From Burkholderiales bacterium UBA2459 (GTDB taxonomy: Bacteria; Pseudomonadota; Gammaproteobacteria; Burkholderiales; Burkholderiaceae_E), in NCBI GenBank assembly GCA_002342365.1, contig DDPV01000012.1, positions 132,122 through 151,605 on the forward strand: a DNA stretch of 19,484 bases, read 5' to 3'. Below are positions 1 to 6,486 of this stretch, in pieces. The notes below the pieces were generated by a model. That model worked only from the letters and a program-made list of their open reading frames with translations. It was not told the origin of the DNA and did no database searches. Every line of letters starts with the position of its first letter. Within the stretch, counting starts at the first letter, position 1. The translations under genes and the position numbers were made by a program.

Positions 1-1
1 A

Positions 2-55
2 GGCGCTTGGTTCCTGGGTGCCCTTCCCGATACGCCGGTCAAGCTGAGGCCCTGA
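2..55 (+). CDS. Possible C-terminal end of a rightward gene cut by the window edge
   Basis: Frame 2 is open from the window edge and ends at TGA 53-55; the last residues read GAWFLGALPDTPVKLRP. The stop lies 11 bp before the stop of the leftward hydrolase at 67, so the two genes would converge. Only 17 residues are visible and I do not recognise the family. The frame could be open by chance. Sequence to the left of the window would decide it. Confidence 0.3.
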   Translation, partial: GAWFLGALPDTPVKLRP

Positions 56-66
56 CACAACCCCGC

Positions 67-846
67 TTAATCAAGTCTTACGACCCGTCCTTCAAGTTCG
101 GGTGAAGGCGCGGGGTACTTTTTCATGACCAAAGGGTCATGTCCTGGGATTACCAGATCGGGACTTGAGGCTAAACCATAAAGCCTTTGATGTCCTTCAA
201 GCATATCGGCAACGTTATAAACAATCGGAAAGGGTCGGGATTGCTCCATATGGGCGTAAAGATGTGCGGCGTCCGATGCCAGTACCAGCCAACCTTTGCG
301 GGTGTGAATTCTCAGGCTTTGTAAACCCATGGTGTGCCCCCCGATGCGATGAAGGCTCAGTCCTGCTGCAATTTCCTCATCGCCATCATGAAACACCGCT
401 TTGCCGCGATGCACGCGGCGAACCATGGTAACAACGTCTTCTTCATCGTAGGCCTCACGCATAGACTTAAAGCACATGCATCGTCCGGTTGCGTAGGCGA
501 TTTCTCGATCCTGCAAATGAAAGCGCGCATCACCAAACAAATGATGATTGCCGCAGTGGTCATAATGCATATGGGTAATGATCACATCGCTGATCCCTTC
601 GGGATCAACCCCCATGGCCTTCAGGGTATCCCCGGGACAGGCTAGAAATCGCCTTCCTCGAGATTCGCCCGCTTGCCGGCTGAATCCGGTGTCGACAATC
701 CAGTGTCGGCTAGCTTGCTTGATGAGCCATACAAAATAATCGATGGGCATCGTGCCATCGTGATCGTCGTGACTGATGAAATTGTTTGCTGCAGGCCGAT
801 TCGGATGGTCGGCGTACTTAAGGGCATAAACTTCATAAGGTTCCAA
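67..846 (-). CDS. Metallo-beta-lactamase-fold hydrolase, N-acyl homoserine lactonase-like
   Basis: Predicted cytoplasmic zinc hydrolase of the AHL-lactonase (AiiA/AttM-like) branch of the metallo-beta-lactamase superfamily, 259 aa. Metal ligands are visible in order: HMHYDH at residues 92-97, H171 in GGHTMG, D192 in SDAAHLY and H236 in PGHD. Tyr197 lies where AiiA-type enzymes carry their active-site Tyr. The frame stays open to an ATG-type start at 906, but I choose TTG at 846. It has AAGGAG (854-859) 7 nt upstream, begins 4 bp after the previous stop (851), and gives the family-like N-terminus MEPYEVYALKYA. It is the third gene of an operon with a decarboxylase and a dehydrogenase. That context suggests the substrate is a lactone or ester catabolic intermediate rather than a quorum signal, but this is inference. 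The fold is certain; the substrate is not. Confidence 0.85.
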   Translation of the reverse strand: MEPYEVYALKYADHPNRPAANNFISHDDHDGTMPIDYFVWLIKQASRHWIVDTGFSRQAGESRGRRFLACPGDTLKAMGVDPEGISDVIITHMHYDHCGNHHLFGDARFHLQDREIAYATGRCMCFKSMREAYDEEDVVTMVRRVHRGKAVFHDGDEEIAAGLSLHRIGGHTMGLQSLRIHTRKGWLVLASDAAHLYAHMEQSRPFPIVYNVADMLEGHQRLYGLASSPDLVIPGHDPLVMKKYPAPSPELEGRVVRLD

Positions 847-850
847 AGTT

Positions 851-1777
851 TTACTCCTTGGATGACGATGGCTTGACTTCGATAAGCACGCCAGCTTTTG
901 CCTCAATAATTTTTGCTACTTCGCTGAAGTCGCTTTCTGCGCCGAGTCGCTCGACCGTTTCGTTCCAGATCGCGCCGACCGCCGAGCCGATGGCCATCGG
1001 AACACCGCAGGCCTGAGCCTCTTCAAGGCAGAGTTGAACGTCCTTGTTCATCAGGCCGCTTGTAAAACCCAGATTGAAAAGCCTGGGAATGATTGCCTTG
1101 GGGAACTTGTCGCGAATCGCGGTGTTAGCACCTGATGAAACCTGGATCACCTCGGCCATGACCATGGGGTTGAGGCCTTGTTTCACGCCAAATGCGATGG
1201 CCTCGGCACTAGCCGCCATGGCGGTTGCAGAGAGCATATTGTTGGCAAGTTTCATACTCTGCCCCAGTCCTGCGGCTTCGCCCACATGAAAGGCCTTGCC
1301 GAAAACCGCAAGCAGGCCCTCAATTGCCTGATAGTCCTTACGGGGACAGGCACACATGAGCGCAAGCGTTCCGGCCACAGCACCACTCACACCGCCGCTT
1401 ACCGGTGAATCAACATAGCAAACACCGGCCTGCTGAGCGACTCTGGCAAGCTCAATCGTGGTGCTTGCACCGGTGGTGGACAAATCAACCACGACCTTCA
1501 TCGCTGAGGCTCCCAAGAGCCCCTCGCCCTGCTGTGTGCCTTCAATCACCTGACGGACAATCTGGGGGGTCGGCAGGCTCAGAAACACCGTGATCGCGCG
1601 ATCAGCAACTGCTCGAGGGCTTGCTGCGATCTCAGCGCCCTGTGCGGCAAGTGCTAGGCAGGCGTCTTGACGCAAATCAAAGGCAAGTACTTTGTGGCCG
1701 GCCGCTAAAAGGCGTGAGGCCATCGGCAAACCCATATGGCCAAGACCGATAAAACCCAGCATCGCCTCCACGTTCAT
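851..1777 (-). CDS. 3-hydroxyisobutyrate dehydrogenase-family NAD(P)-dependent oxidoreductase
   Basis: Beta-hydroxyacid dehydrogenase, about 308 aa, which would interconvert a beta-hydroxy acid and its semialdehyde or keto form with NAD(P). The N-terminal Rossmann motif GFIGLGHMG is at residues 9-17, the substrate-binding motif DSPVSGG at 123-129, and the catalytic Lys at 176 in GQSMKLANN with Asn180. The middle linker helix and C-terminal all-helical domain have normal family length. The open frame continues upstream over the decarboxylase gene. I place the start at ATG 1777, 7 bp after the upstream stop; ATG 1762, five codons in and preceded by GGAGG at very short distance, is an alternative. 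Candidates within the family are 3-hydroxyisobutyrate dehydrogenase, tartronate semialdehyde reductase and related enzymes. The motifs do not separate them, so no gene symbol is given. Confidence 0.88.
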   Translation of the reverse strand: MNVEAMLGFIGLGHMGLPMASRLLAAGHKVLAFDLRQDACLALAAQGAEIAASPRAVADRAITVFLSLPTPQIVRQVIEGTQQGEGLLGASAMKVVVDLSTTGASTTIELARVAQQAGVCYVDSPVSGGVSGAVAGTLALMCACPRKDYQAIEGLLAVFGKAFHVGEAAGLGQSMKLANNMLSATAMAASAEAIAFGVKQGLNPMVMAEVIQVSSGANTAIRDKFPKAIIPRLFNLGFTSGLMNKDVQLCLEEAQACGVPMAIGSAVGAIWNETVERLGAESDFSEVAKIIEAKAGVLIEVKPSSSKE

Positions 1778-1784
1778 GCTTGGC

Positions 1785-2165
1785 TTAAGCTTGATCAAGT
1801 TCGGCGAAGACTTCCTTTGCGCAGCGGAAGGCTTCAACGCCTGCGGGGATACCGGCGTAGACAGCCGATTGAATCAGCACTTCGCGGATCTCCTCTTTGC
1901 TCACGCCATTGGTGAGCGCGCCCCGGATATGGAGCTTGAGTTCATGGGCGCGTCCGAGTGCCGAAAGCATCGCAAGGTTCAGCATGCTGCGGGTACGGCG
2001 ATCAAGGCCGGGCCGGGTCCAGCAAGCGCCCCAGCAAAACTCGGTGACAAGTTCCTGGAAGGGACGACTGAAGTCATCAGCGCTTTGAATCGCTTTGTTG
2101 ACATAGTCCTCGCCTAGCACGTCCTTTCGCACTCGCAGGCCTGCTTCATACATGTTTGGGTCCAA
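1785..2165 (-). CDS. Carboxymuconolactone decarboxylase family protein (PcaC-like)
   Basis: 126 aa, close in length and sequence to gamma-carboxymuconolactone decarboxylase (PcaC, beta-ketoadipate pathway), with the diagnostic stretch WTRPGLDRRTRSMLNLAML at 49-67 and HELKLHIRGA at 74-83. Two cysteines, C44 and C48 (CWGAC), replace the more usual AWGE of PcaC; the spacing CxxxC differs from the CxxC of AhpD peroxidases. No other protocatechuate genes (pcaB, pcaD, pcaGH) are in the window, so a role in the classical pathway is doubtful. The start is TTG 2165: AGGAG (2172-2176) lies 6-7 nt upstream, whereas ATG 2153 is too far from it. First gene of the three-gene minus-strand operon. The family is secure; the substrate is unknown. 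Confidence 0.88.
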   Translation of the reverse strand: MDPNMYEAGLRVRKDVLGEDYVNKAIQSADDFSRPFQELVTEFCWGACWTRPGLDRRTRSMLNLAMLSALGRAHELKLHIRGALTNGVSKEEIREVLIQSAVYAGIPAGVEAFRCAKEVFAELDQA

Positions 2166-2179
2166 TTTTCTGCTCCTGG

Positions 2180-2205
2180 ATGATCACAATCGGTGGCCGG
2201 ATCAT
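2180..2205. promoter_or_regulatory. Operator-like inverted repeat upstream of the decarboxylase operon
   Basis: ATGATC (2180-2185) and GATCAT (2200-2205) form a perfect 6-bp dyad with centres 20 bp apart, about two helical turns. It lies just behind the Shine-Dalgarno of the leftward operon, in the divergent region shared with pyrG. The geometry suits a dimeric repressor, but no regulator gene is adjacent and short dyads can occur by chance. Confidence 0.35.
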
Positions 2206-2243
2206 GGCACGCAGCCTGAAATAAGCGCTTCACAGGCTGAAGC

Positions 2244-2249
2244 TATAAT
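2244..2249 (+). promoter_or_regulatory. Candidate -10 element of the pyrG promoter
   Basis: A perfect TATAAT lies 22 nt before the pyrG ATG, in the 106-bp divergent intergenic region. No good TTGACA-like element is found 16-18 bp upstream. A small dyad, TTCCG (2249-2253) and CGGAA (2260-2264) with a 6-nt loop, begins at the end of the -10 and would lie at the very start of the transcript or overlap its start site. An 8-bp palindrome AAGCGCTT sits at 2223-2230. Confidence 0.5.
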
Positions 2250-2271
2250 TCCGCTTTCACGGAACTTGCCC

Positions 2272-3918
2272 ATGACCCAATTTGTTTTCGTGACCGGCGG
2301 CGTGGTGTCATCGCTGGGCAAAGGCATCGCGGCTGCTTCGATGGCGGCATTGCTTGAATCGCGTGGCCTGCGGGTCACCCTGCTCAAGCTCGACCCCTAC
2401 ATCAACGTTGATCCGGGAACGATGAGCCCCTTTCAGCATGGCGAAGTCTTTGTCACGGAAGATGGCGCCGAAACCGATCTCGATTTGGGTCATTACGAAC
2501 GCTTTATTCGCGCCAGAATGCGGCGCAGTAACAATTTCACGACCGGTCAGATCTACGACTCAGTGATCCGAAAAGAGCGCCGCGGCGAGTACCTCGGGCG
2601 CACCGTGCAGGTGATTCCTCACATTACCAATGAGATTCAGGCTTTCATCGAGCGCGGCACCATGCTCGATGACGGCGAGCCTGCGCAAGTCGCGATGGTC
2701 GAAATCGGGGGTACGGTCGGCGATATCGAATCACTGCCTTTTCTTGAAGCAGCGCGCCAAATGAGCTTGCGACTTGGAAGGGGCAGTTGCTGCTTTGTGC
2801 ACCTCACCCTGGTGCCCTATATCGCTTCGGCCGGTGAATTGAAGACAAAACCGACTCAGCACTCGGTTCAAAAGCTGCGCGAAATCGGCATCCAGGCCGA
2901 TCTGTTGTTGTGCCGCGCTGACCGGCCGATTCCGGAAGAGGAACGCTCAAAGATCTCGCTTTTTTCCAACGTGTCGCTCGACTCGGTGATTTCGGTCTGG
3001 GATGTTGATTCGATCTACAAAATACCGCGGATGCTTTCCGAACAAGGTGTGGATGAAAGACTCACCGACCTGCTGCGCATTCAGGCCCCCAACGCCGATT
3101 TGTCGGTATGGGATCGACTGGTTGCCGGGCTGAGCAAACCCAAACATCATCTGCGGCTTGCCATGGTCGGCAAGTATGTTGATCTGACCGAATCTTATAA
3201 GTCGTTGACGGAGGCGCTGATTCATGCGGGTTTGCACACCGACTCAAGGGTTGCGATTGACTATGTCGACTCGGAGCAGGTTGATGAACTGTCGGTGAGC
3301 CATTTATCGCAGTTTGATGCGATTCTTGTGCCGGGCGGCTTCGGTAAGCGCGGTGTTGAGGGCAAAATCGCAGCGATTCGCTATGCGCGCGAAAAGCGCA
3401 TTCCTTACCTGGGGATTTGCCTCGGTATGCAACTTGCAGTGATTGAGTTCGCACGCCATTGTTGTGGTTTGGCGCAAGCCAACAGTACCGAGTTCGATGA
3501 ACAGACAAGCCATCCGGTGGTTGGCCTGATTACCGAATGGCTTGATCGCCAAGGACAGCTCGAGCGCCGAAGCCAGGAGTCTGATTTGGGCGGAACGATG
3601 CGGCTTGGTGCGCAACGCTGTCCGGTGCGCGAGGGCAGCCTGGCTTTTGCGATTTACGGCGATACGGTCAATGAGCGGCACCGTCACCGCTACGAAGTCA
3701 ATAACCATTATGTCGGCTTGCTCGAGACCCACGGGCTGGTTGTTTCAGCGAAAACGCCGCACGAGGGGCTGACCGAAATGATCGAACTGCCCCAGCAGGT
3801 GCATCCCTGGTTTGTCGGGGTACAGTTCCATCCCGAATTCACCTCCACGCCGCGCGACGGGCACCCCTTGTTCATCGCCTATCTGCAAGCCGCGCTGCAG
3901 ACCCGAGCGCGAGCCTAG
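2272..3918 (+). CDS. pyrG: CTP synthase
   Basis: Glutamine-hydrolysing CTP synthase, 548 aa (E. coli 545), converting UTP to CTP with ATP and glutamine in the cytoplasm. The N-terminal synthetase domain carries the P-loop SLGKGIAAAS near residues 14-23, the UTP/ATP site stretch DPYINVDPGTMSPFQHGEVF at 41-60, and GRTVQVIPHITNEI. The C-terminal class I glutamine amidotransferase domain has the nucleophile C383 in GICLGMQ and the His520/Glu522 pair in FHPEF. The open frame reaches back to 2152, but only ATG 2272 gives the conserved MTQFVFVTGGVVSSLGKG start and it lies downstream of a TATAAT. Nothing is missing or broken. Head of the pyrG-kdsA-eno-ftsB block; kdsA starts 10 bp after the stop. Confidence 0.98.
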   Translation: MTQFVFVTGGVVSSLGKGIAAASMAALLESRGLRVTLLKLDPYINVDPGTMSPFQHGEVFVTEDGAETDLDLGHYERFIRARMRRSNNFTTGQIYDSVIRKERRGEYLGRTVQVIPHITNEIQAFIERGTMLDDGEPAQVAMVEIGGTVGDIESLPFLEAARQMSLRLGRGSCCFVHLTLVPYIASAGELKTKPTQHSVQKLREIGIQADLLLCRADRPIPEEERSKISLFSNVSLDSVISVWDVDSIYKIPRMLSEQGVDERLTDLLRIQAPNADLSVWDRLVAGLSKPKHHLRLAMVGKYVDLTESYKSLTEALIHAGLHTDSRVAIDYVDSEQVDELSVSHLSQFDAILVPGGFGKRGVEGKIAAIRYAREKRIPYLGICLGMQLAVIEFARHCCGLAQANSTEFDEQTSHPVVGLITEWLDRQGQLERRSQESDLGGTMRLGAQRCPVREGSLAFAIYGDTVNERHRHRYEVNNHYVGLLETHGLVVSAKTPHEGLTEMIELPQQVHPWFVGVQFHPEFTSTPRDGHPLFIAYLQAALQTRARA

Positions 3919-3928
3919 CAGACCACAG

Positions 3929-4816
3929 ATGCTGGCAAACCAAGCCGAATCGGCCGTCTTGACGCTCTGCGGCCGTCCCGTCGGTCTTGCTTATCCTTTT
4001 TTCTTGATCGCGGGCCCTTGCGTGATCGAGTCCGACTCGCTTGTGCTGCGTACTGCAGAGTCCTTAAAGCAAATCTGTGATGTATTAGGTATCCATTTGA
4101 TCTTTAAAAGTTCCTTTGATAAGGCGAATCGAAGCTCTGGAAAATCATTTCGTGGACCCGGCCTGCAAGAAGGCCTCAAAACCCTTGAGCGTGTGCGTTC
4201 GGAACTCGGCTTGGCGGTGCTCACCGATGTGCATGAGGCATCGCAGATCGAAGCGGTTGCCGCAGTGGTCGATGTGTTGCAAACACCAGCGTTTTTAGCG
4301 CGCCAAACGGACTTTATTGCAGCAGTAGCGGTGGCAGGCAAACCGGTAAACATCAAAAAGGCCCAATTCATGGCGCCATCCGATATGCAACAGGTGGTTG
4401 CCAAGGCGCGCGATGCGGCCGCAGCAAAAGGGCAGCTTGCGCAACTGATGGTGTGCGAACGGGGCGCAAGTTTTGGATACAACAATCTGGTCTCCGATAT
4501 GCGCGCCCTGGCAATCATGCGGCTGTGTCAGTGTCCGGTTGTGTTTGACGCCACGCACTCGGTTCAATTACCGGGGGGGCTTGGGCATGCCTCGGGCGGT
4601 CAACGCGAGTTTGTGCCGGTCTTGGCCCGCGCTGCGGTAGCAAGCGGCGTTGCCGGCTTATTCATGGAAACCCATCCCAACCCGGCTGAGGCGAAGTCAG
4701 ATGGTCCAAACGCCTGGCCACTCGAGCGCATGGCATCCCTGCTGGGGCAGCTCAAGCGACTCGATGATGTTGTCAAACAAGACGGTTTTGCGGAACTGGA
4801 TTACAAGGGAATCTAA
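3929..4816 (+). CDS. kdsA: 3-deoxy-8-phosphooctulonate (KDO-8-P) synthase
   Basis: Condenses arabinose 5-phosphate with phosphoenolpyruvate to KDO 8-phosphate, the precursor of the lipopolysaccharide inner-core sugar KDO; its presence indicates an LPS-bearing Gram-negative. 295 aa, slightly longer than E. coli KdsA (284) because of an N-terminal tail. Motifs: AGPCVIES at 28-35, KSSFDKANRSSGKSFRGPG at 60-78, PAFLARQTDF at 120-129, NIKKAQF at 141-147, CERGASFGYNN at 176-186. Cys31 with His210, Glu247 and Asp258 is the metal-ligand set of the metal-dependent class (E. coli has Asn in place of the Cys). The frame is open back to 3812 within pyrG, but ATG 3929 follows the pyrG stop by 10 bp. Cotranscription with pyrG and eno is likely; eno starts 5 bp downstream. 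Confidence 0.96.
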   Translation: MLANQAESAVLTLCGRPVGLAYPFFLIAGPCVIESDSLVLRTAESLKQICDVLGIHLIFKSSFDKANRSSGKSFRGPGLQEGLKTLERVRSELGLAVLTDVHEASQIEAVAAVVDVLQTPAFLARQTDFIAAVAVAGKPVNIKKAQFMAPSDMQQVVAKARDAAAAKGQLAQLMVCERGASFGYNNLVSDMRALAIMRLCQCPVVFDATHSVQLPGGLGHASGGQREFVPVLARAAVASGVAGLFMETHPNPAEAKSDGPNAWPLERMASLLGQLKRLDDVVKQDGFAELDYKGI

Positions 4817-4821
4817 AGACT

Positions 4822-6108
4822 ATGGCAGCCATTGTTGATGTCACCGCACGCGAAGTGCTCGATTCAAGGGGCAACCCAACCGTTGAATGCGATATTCGCC
4901 TGGATTCCGGCGCCTTCGGGCGCGCGGCAGTGCCTTCGGGCGCCTCGACCGGAAGCCGCGAGGCGATTGAATTGCGCGACGGCGATCGCAGTCGCTATCT
5001 CGGCAGGGGCGTGCTTCAAGCGGTCGAGCATGTCAAGACCGAAATCGCCGAGGCCTTGCTTGGACTGAATGCCATGGCGCAGTCTGCGATTGATCAGGTG
5101 CTGATCGATCTCGATGGAACCGACAACAAATCGCGGCTCGGCGCAAACGCCACCCTTGCAGTGTCGATGGCTTGCGCCCGCGCGGCTGCGCAGGAATCTG
5201 GCCTGCCACTTTATCGCTACATGGGCGGTATGCACGCACGCTGGATGCCAGTGCCGATGATCAACGTGATCAATGGCGGTGCGCATGCAAACAACCGACT
5301 CGATATGCAGGAGTTCATGATTCTGCCGGTTGGTGCAGAAAGCTTTCGCGAGTCATTGCGCTACGGTGCCGAGATCTTTCATGCGCTGAAGGCTTTGATT
5401 CACGATCGCGGTCTTTCGACCGCAGTGGGTGATGAGGGAGGCTTTGCGCCCGCTGGACTGGCATCGCATGAGGCGGCCATTGAGTTGATTCTTCAGGCGA
5501 TTGATCAAGCCGGATTTGTTGCGGGTGATCAGATTGTGCTCGGTCTGGATTGCGCGGCAAGCGAGTTTTATCGTGATGGTTATTATCATCTTCAGGCCGA
5601 AGGACTCAAGCTCGACGCAGAGGGCTTTGCGAATTTGCTTGCGACCTGGGCTGACCGTTATCCGATTGTGAGCATTGAAGACGGCATGGCAGAAGACGAC
5701 TGGGAGGGTTGGAAGCTGCTTACGCAAAAGCTCGCCGATCGGGTGCAACTGGTGGGCGATGATCTTTTTGTGACCGATACCAAGCTTTTGAAGCGTGGCA
5801 TTGAGCAAGGCATCGCGAATTCGATTTTGATCAAGATGAATCAGATTGGAACGCTGACTGAGACCCTGGCTGCGATCGAGATGGCAAGGCAGCACGGTTA
5901 CACCGCCGTGGTTTCGCATCGCTCGGGAGAAACCGAGGATTCAACGATTGCGGACCTGGCAGTTGCTTCGCAAGCCATGCAAATCAAGACAGGATCGCTC
6001 AGCCGAAGCGATCGGATGGCGAAGTACAACCAATTGCTCCGAATTGAGGAAGAATTAGGTGCTCAAGCGTTGTATCCGGGCAAAAGTGCGTTCTATAATC
6101 TGCGCTAG
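4822..6108 (+). CDS. eno: Enolase (phosphopyruvate hydratase)
   Basis: Interconverts 2-phosphoglycerate and phosphoenolpyruvate; full length at 428 aa. The N-terminal domain shows VPSGASTGSREAIELRDGD with the mobile Ser/Gly loop at 38-56. The TIM barrel has catalytic Glu205 in GDEGGFAP, a Mg ligand in SIEDG (284-288), catalytic Lys338 in KMNQIGTLTET, and SHRSGETED (365-373). The C-terminal signature KTGSLSRSDRMAKYNQLLRI is intact. It starts 5 bp after kdsA. Enolase makes the PEP that KdsA consumes, which fits the linkage, although the gene order probably reflects ancestral synteny. The end of the coding region contains a promoter-like sequence for ftsB. Confidence 0.98.
   Translation: MAAIVDVTAREVLDSRGNPTVECDIRLDSGAFGRAAVPSGASTGSREAIELRDGDRSRYLGRGVLQAVEHVKTEIAEALLGLNAMAQSAIDQVLIDLDGTDNKSRLGANATLAVSMACARAAAQESGLPLYRYMGGMHARWMPVPMINVINGGAHANNRLDMQEFMILPVGAESFRESLRYGAEIFHALKALIHDRGLSTAVGDEGGFAPAGLASHEAAIELILQAIDQAGFVAGDQIVLGLDCAASEFYRDGYYHLQAEGLKLDAEGFANLLATWADRYPIVSIEDGMAEDDWEGWKLLTQKLADRVQLVGDDLFVTDTKLLKRGIEQGIANSILIKMNQIGTLTETLAAIEMARQHGYTAVVSHRSGETEDSTIADLAVASQAMQIKTGSLSRSDRMAKYNQLLRIEEELGAQALYPGKSAFYNLR
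6070..6099 (+). promoter_or_regulatory. Promoter-like element inside the end of eno, ahead of ftsB
   Basis: TTGTAT (6070-6075), an 18-bp spacer and a perfect TATAAT (6094-6099) lie within the last codons of eno. Predicted initiation near 6106 would give ftsB its own short-leader transcript. The hexamer also encodes ordinary enolase residues (Phe-Tyr-Asn), so coincidence is possible. Confidence 0.35.
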
Positions 6109-6129
6109 GAGCTTTGGCTCTTCACGCAC

Positions 6130-6486
6130 ATGACCGCACGACACTTCAGCTACCTGCTCATCGGCTTATTGCTACTCGTCCAGTATCCCTTATGGATTGG
6201 CAAAGGGGGCTGGTTGCGTGTGTGGGAACTCGATAGGCAATTGCAAATCCAGCGCGCAGAAAACCAACGACTTGTTCAGCGTAACGCTGCACTTGAAGCC
6301 GATGTGAGAGATTTACAAGTAGGCACGGTCTCGATCGAAGAGCGTGCGCGTTACGAACTGGGAATGGTCAAGTCGGGTGAGATGTTCGTTCAGATCACCG
6401 AAGCCAGCGATGCGAAGTCGCACGAGATTCGCACCGTCGGCTTAGCCTACCAGAGCGCTTCGCAGTCATCGGCACCGAAGCGATAA
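6130..6486 (+). CDS. ftsB: Cell division protein FtsB
   Basis: Small bitopic inner-membrane protein of the FtsQ-FtsB-FtsL divisome subcomplex, 118 aa (E. coli 103). A single membrane helix lies at about residues 6-23 (YLLIGLLLLVQYPLWI). It is followed by the family GGW (26-28) and a periplasmic coiled coil at about 32-65 (Leu/Gln/Glu-rich, heptad-like), then the conserved EERARYELGMVKSGE segment at 70-84. The extra C-terminal residues, roughly 95-118, are polar and probably disordered. No good Shine-Dalgarno is near: AGGAG at 6107-6111 is 18 nt away. The position directly after eno is typical. The last 40 bp overlap the end of hslO on the other strand. Confidence 0.95.
   Translation: MTARHFSYLLIGLLLLVQYPLWIGKGGWLRVWELDRQLQIQRAENQRLVQRNAALEADVRDLQVGTVSIEERARYELGMVKSGEMFVQITEASDAKSHEIRTVGLAYQSASQSSAPKR

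Noticed and set aside
3304..3732. Antisense open frames over the amidotransferase half of pyrG
   Set aside because: They mirror a conserved catalytic domain and have no ribosome binding site or motif.
5353..5919. 188-residue open frame antisense to eno
   Set aside because: It lies wholly inside a clearly conserved enolase gene, has no recognisable motif, and is an expected shadow of GC-rich codon usage.
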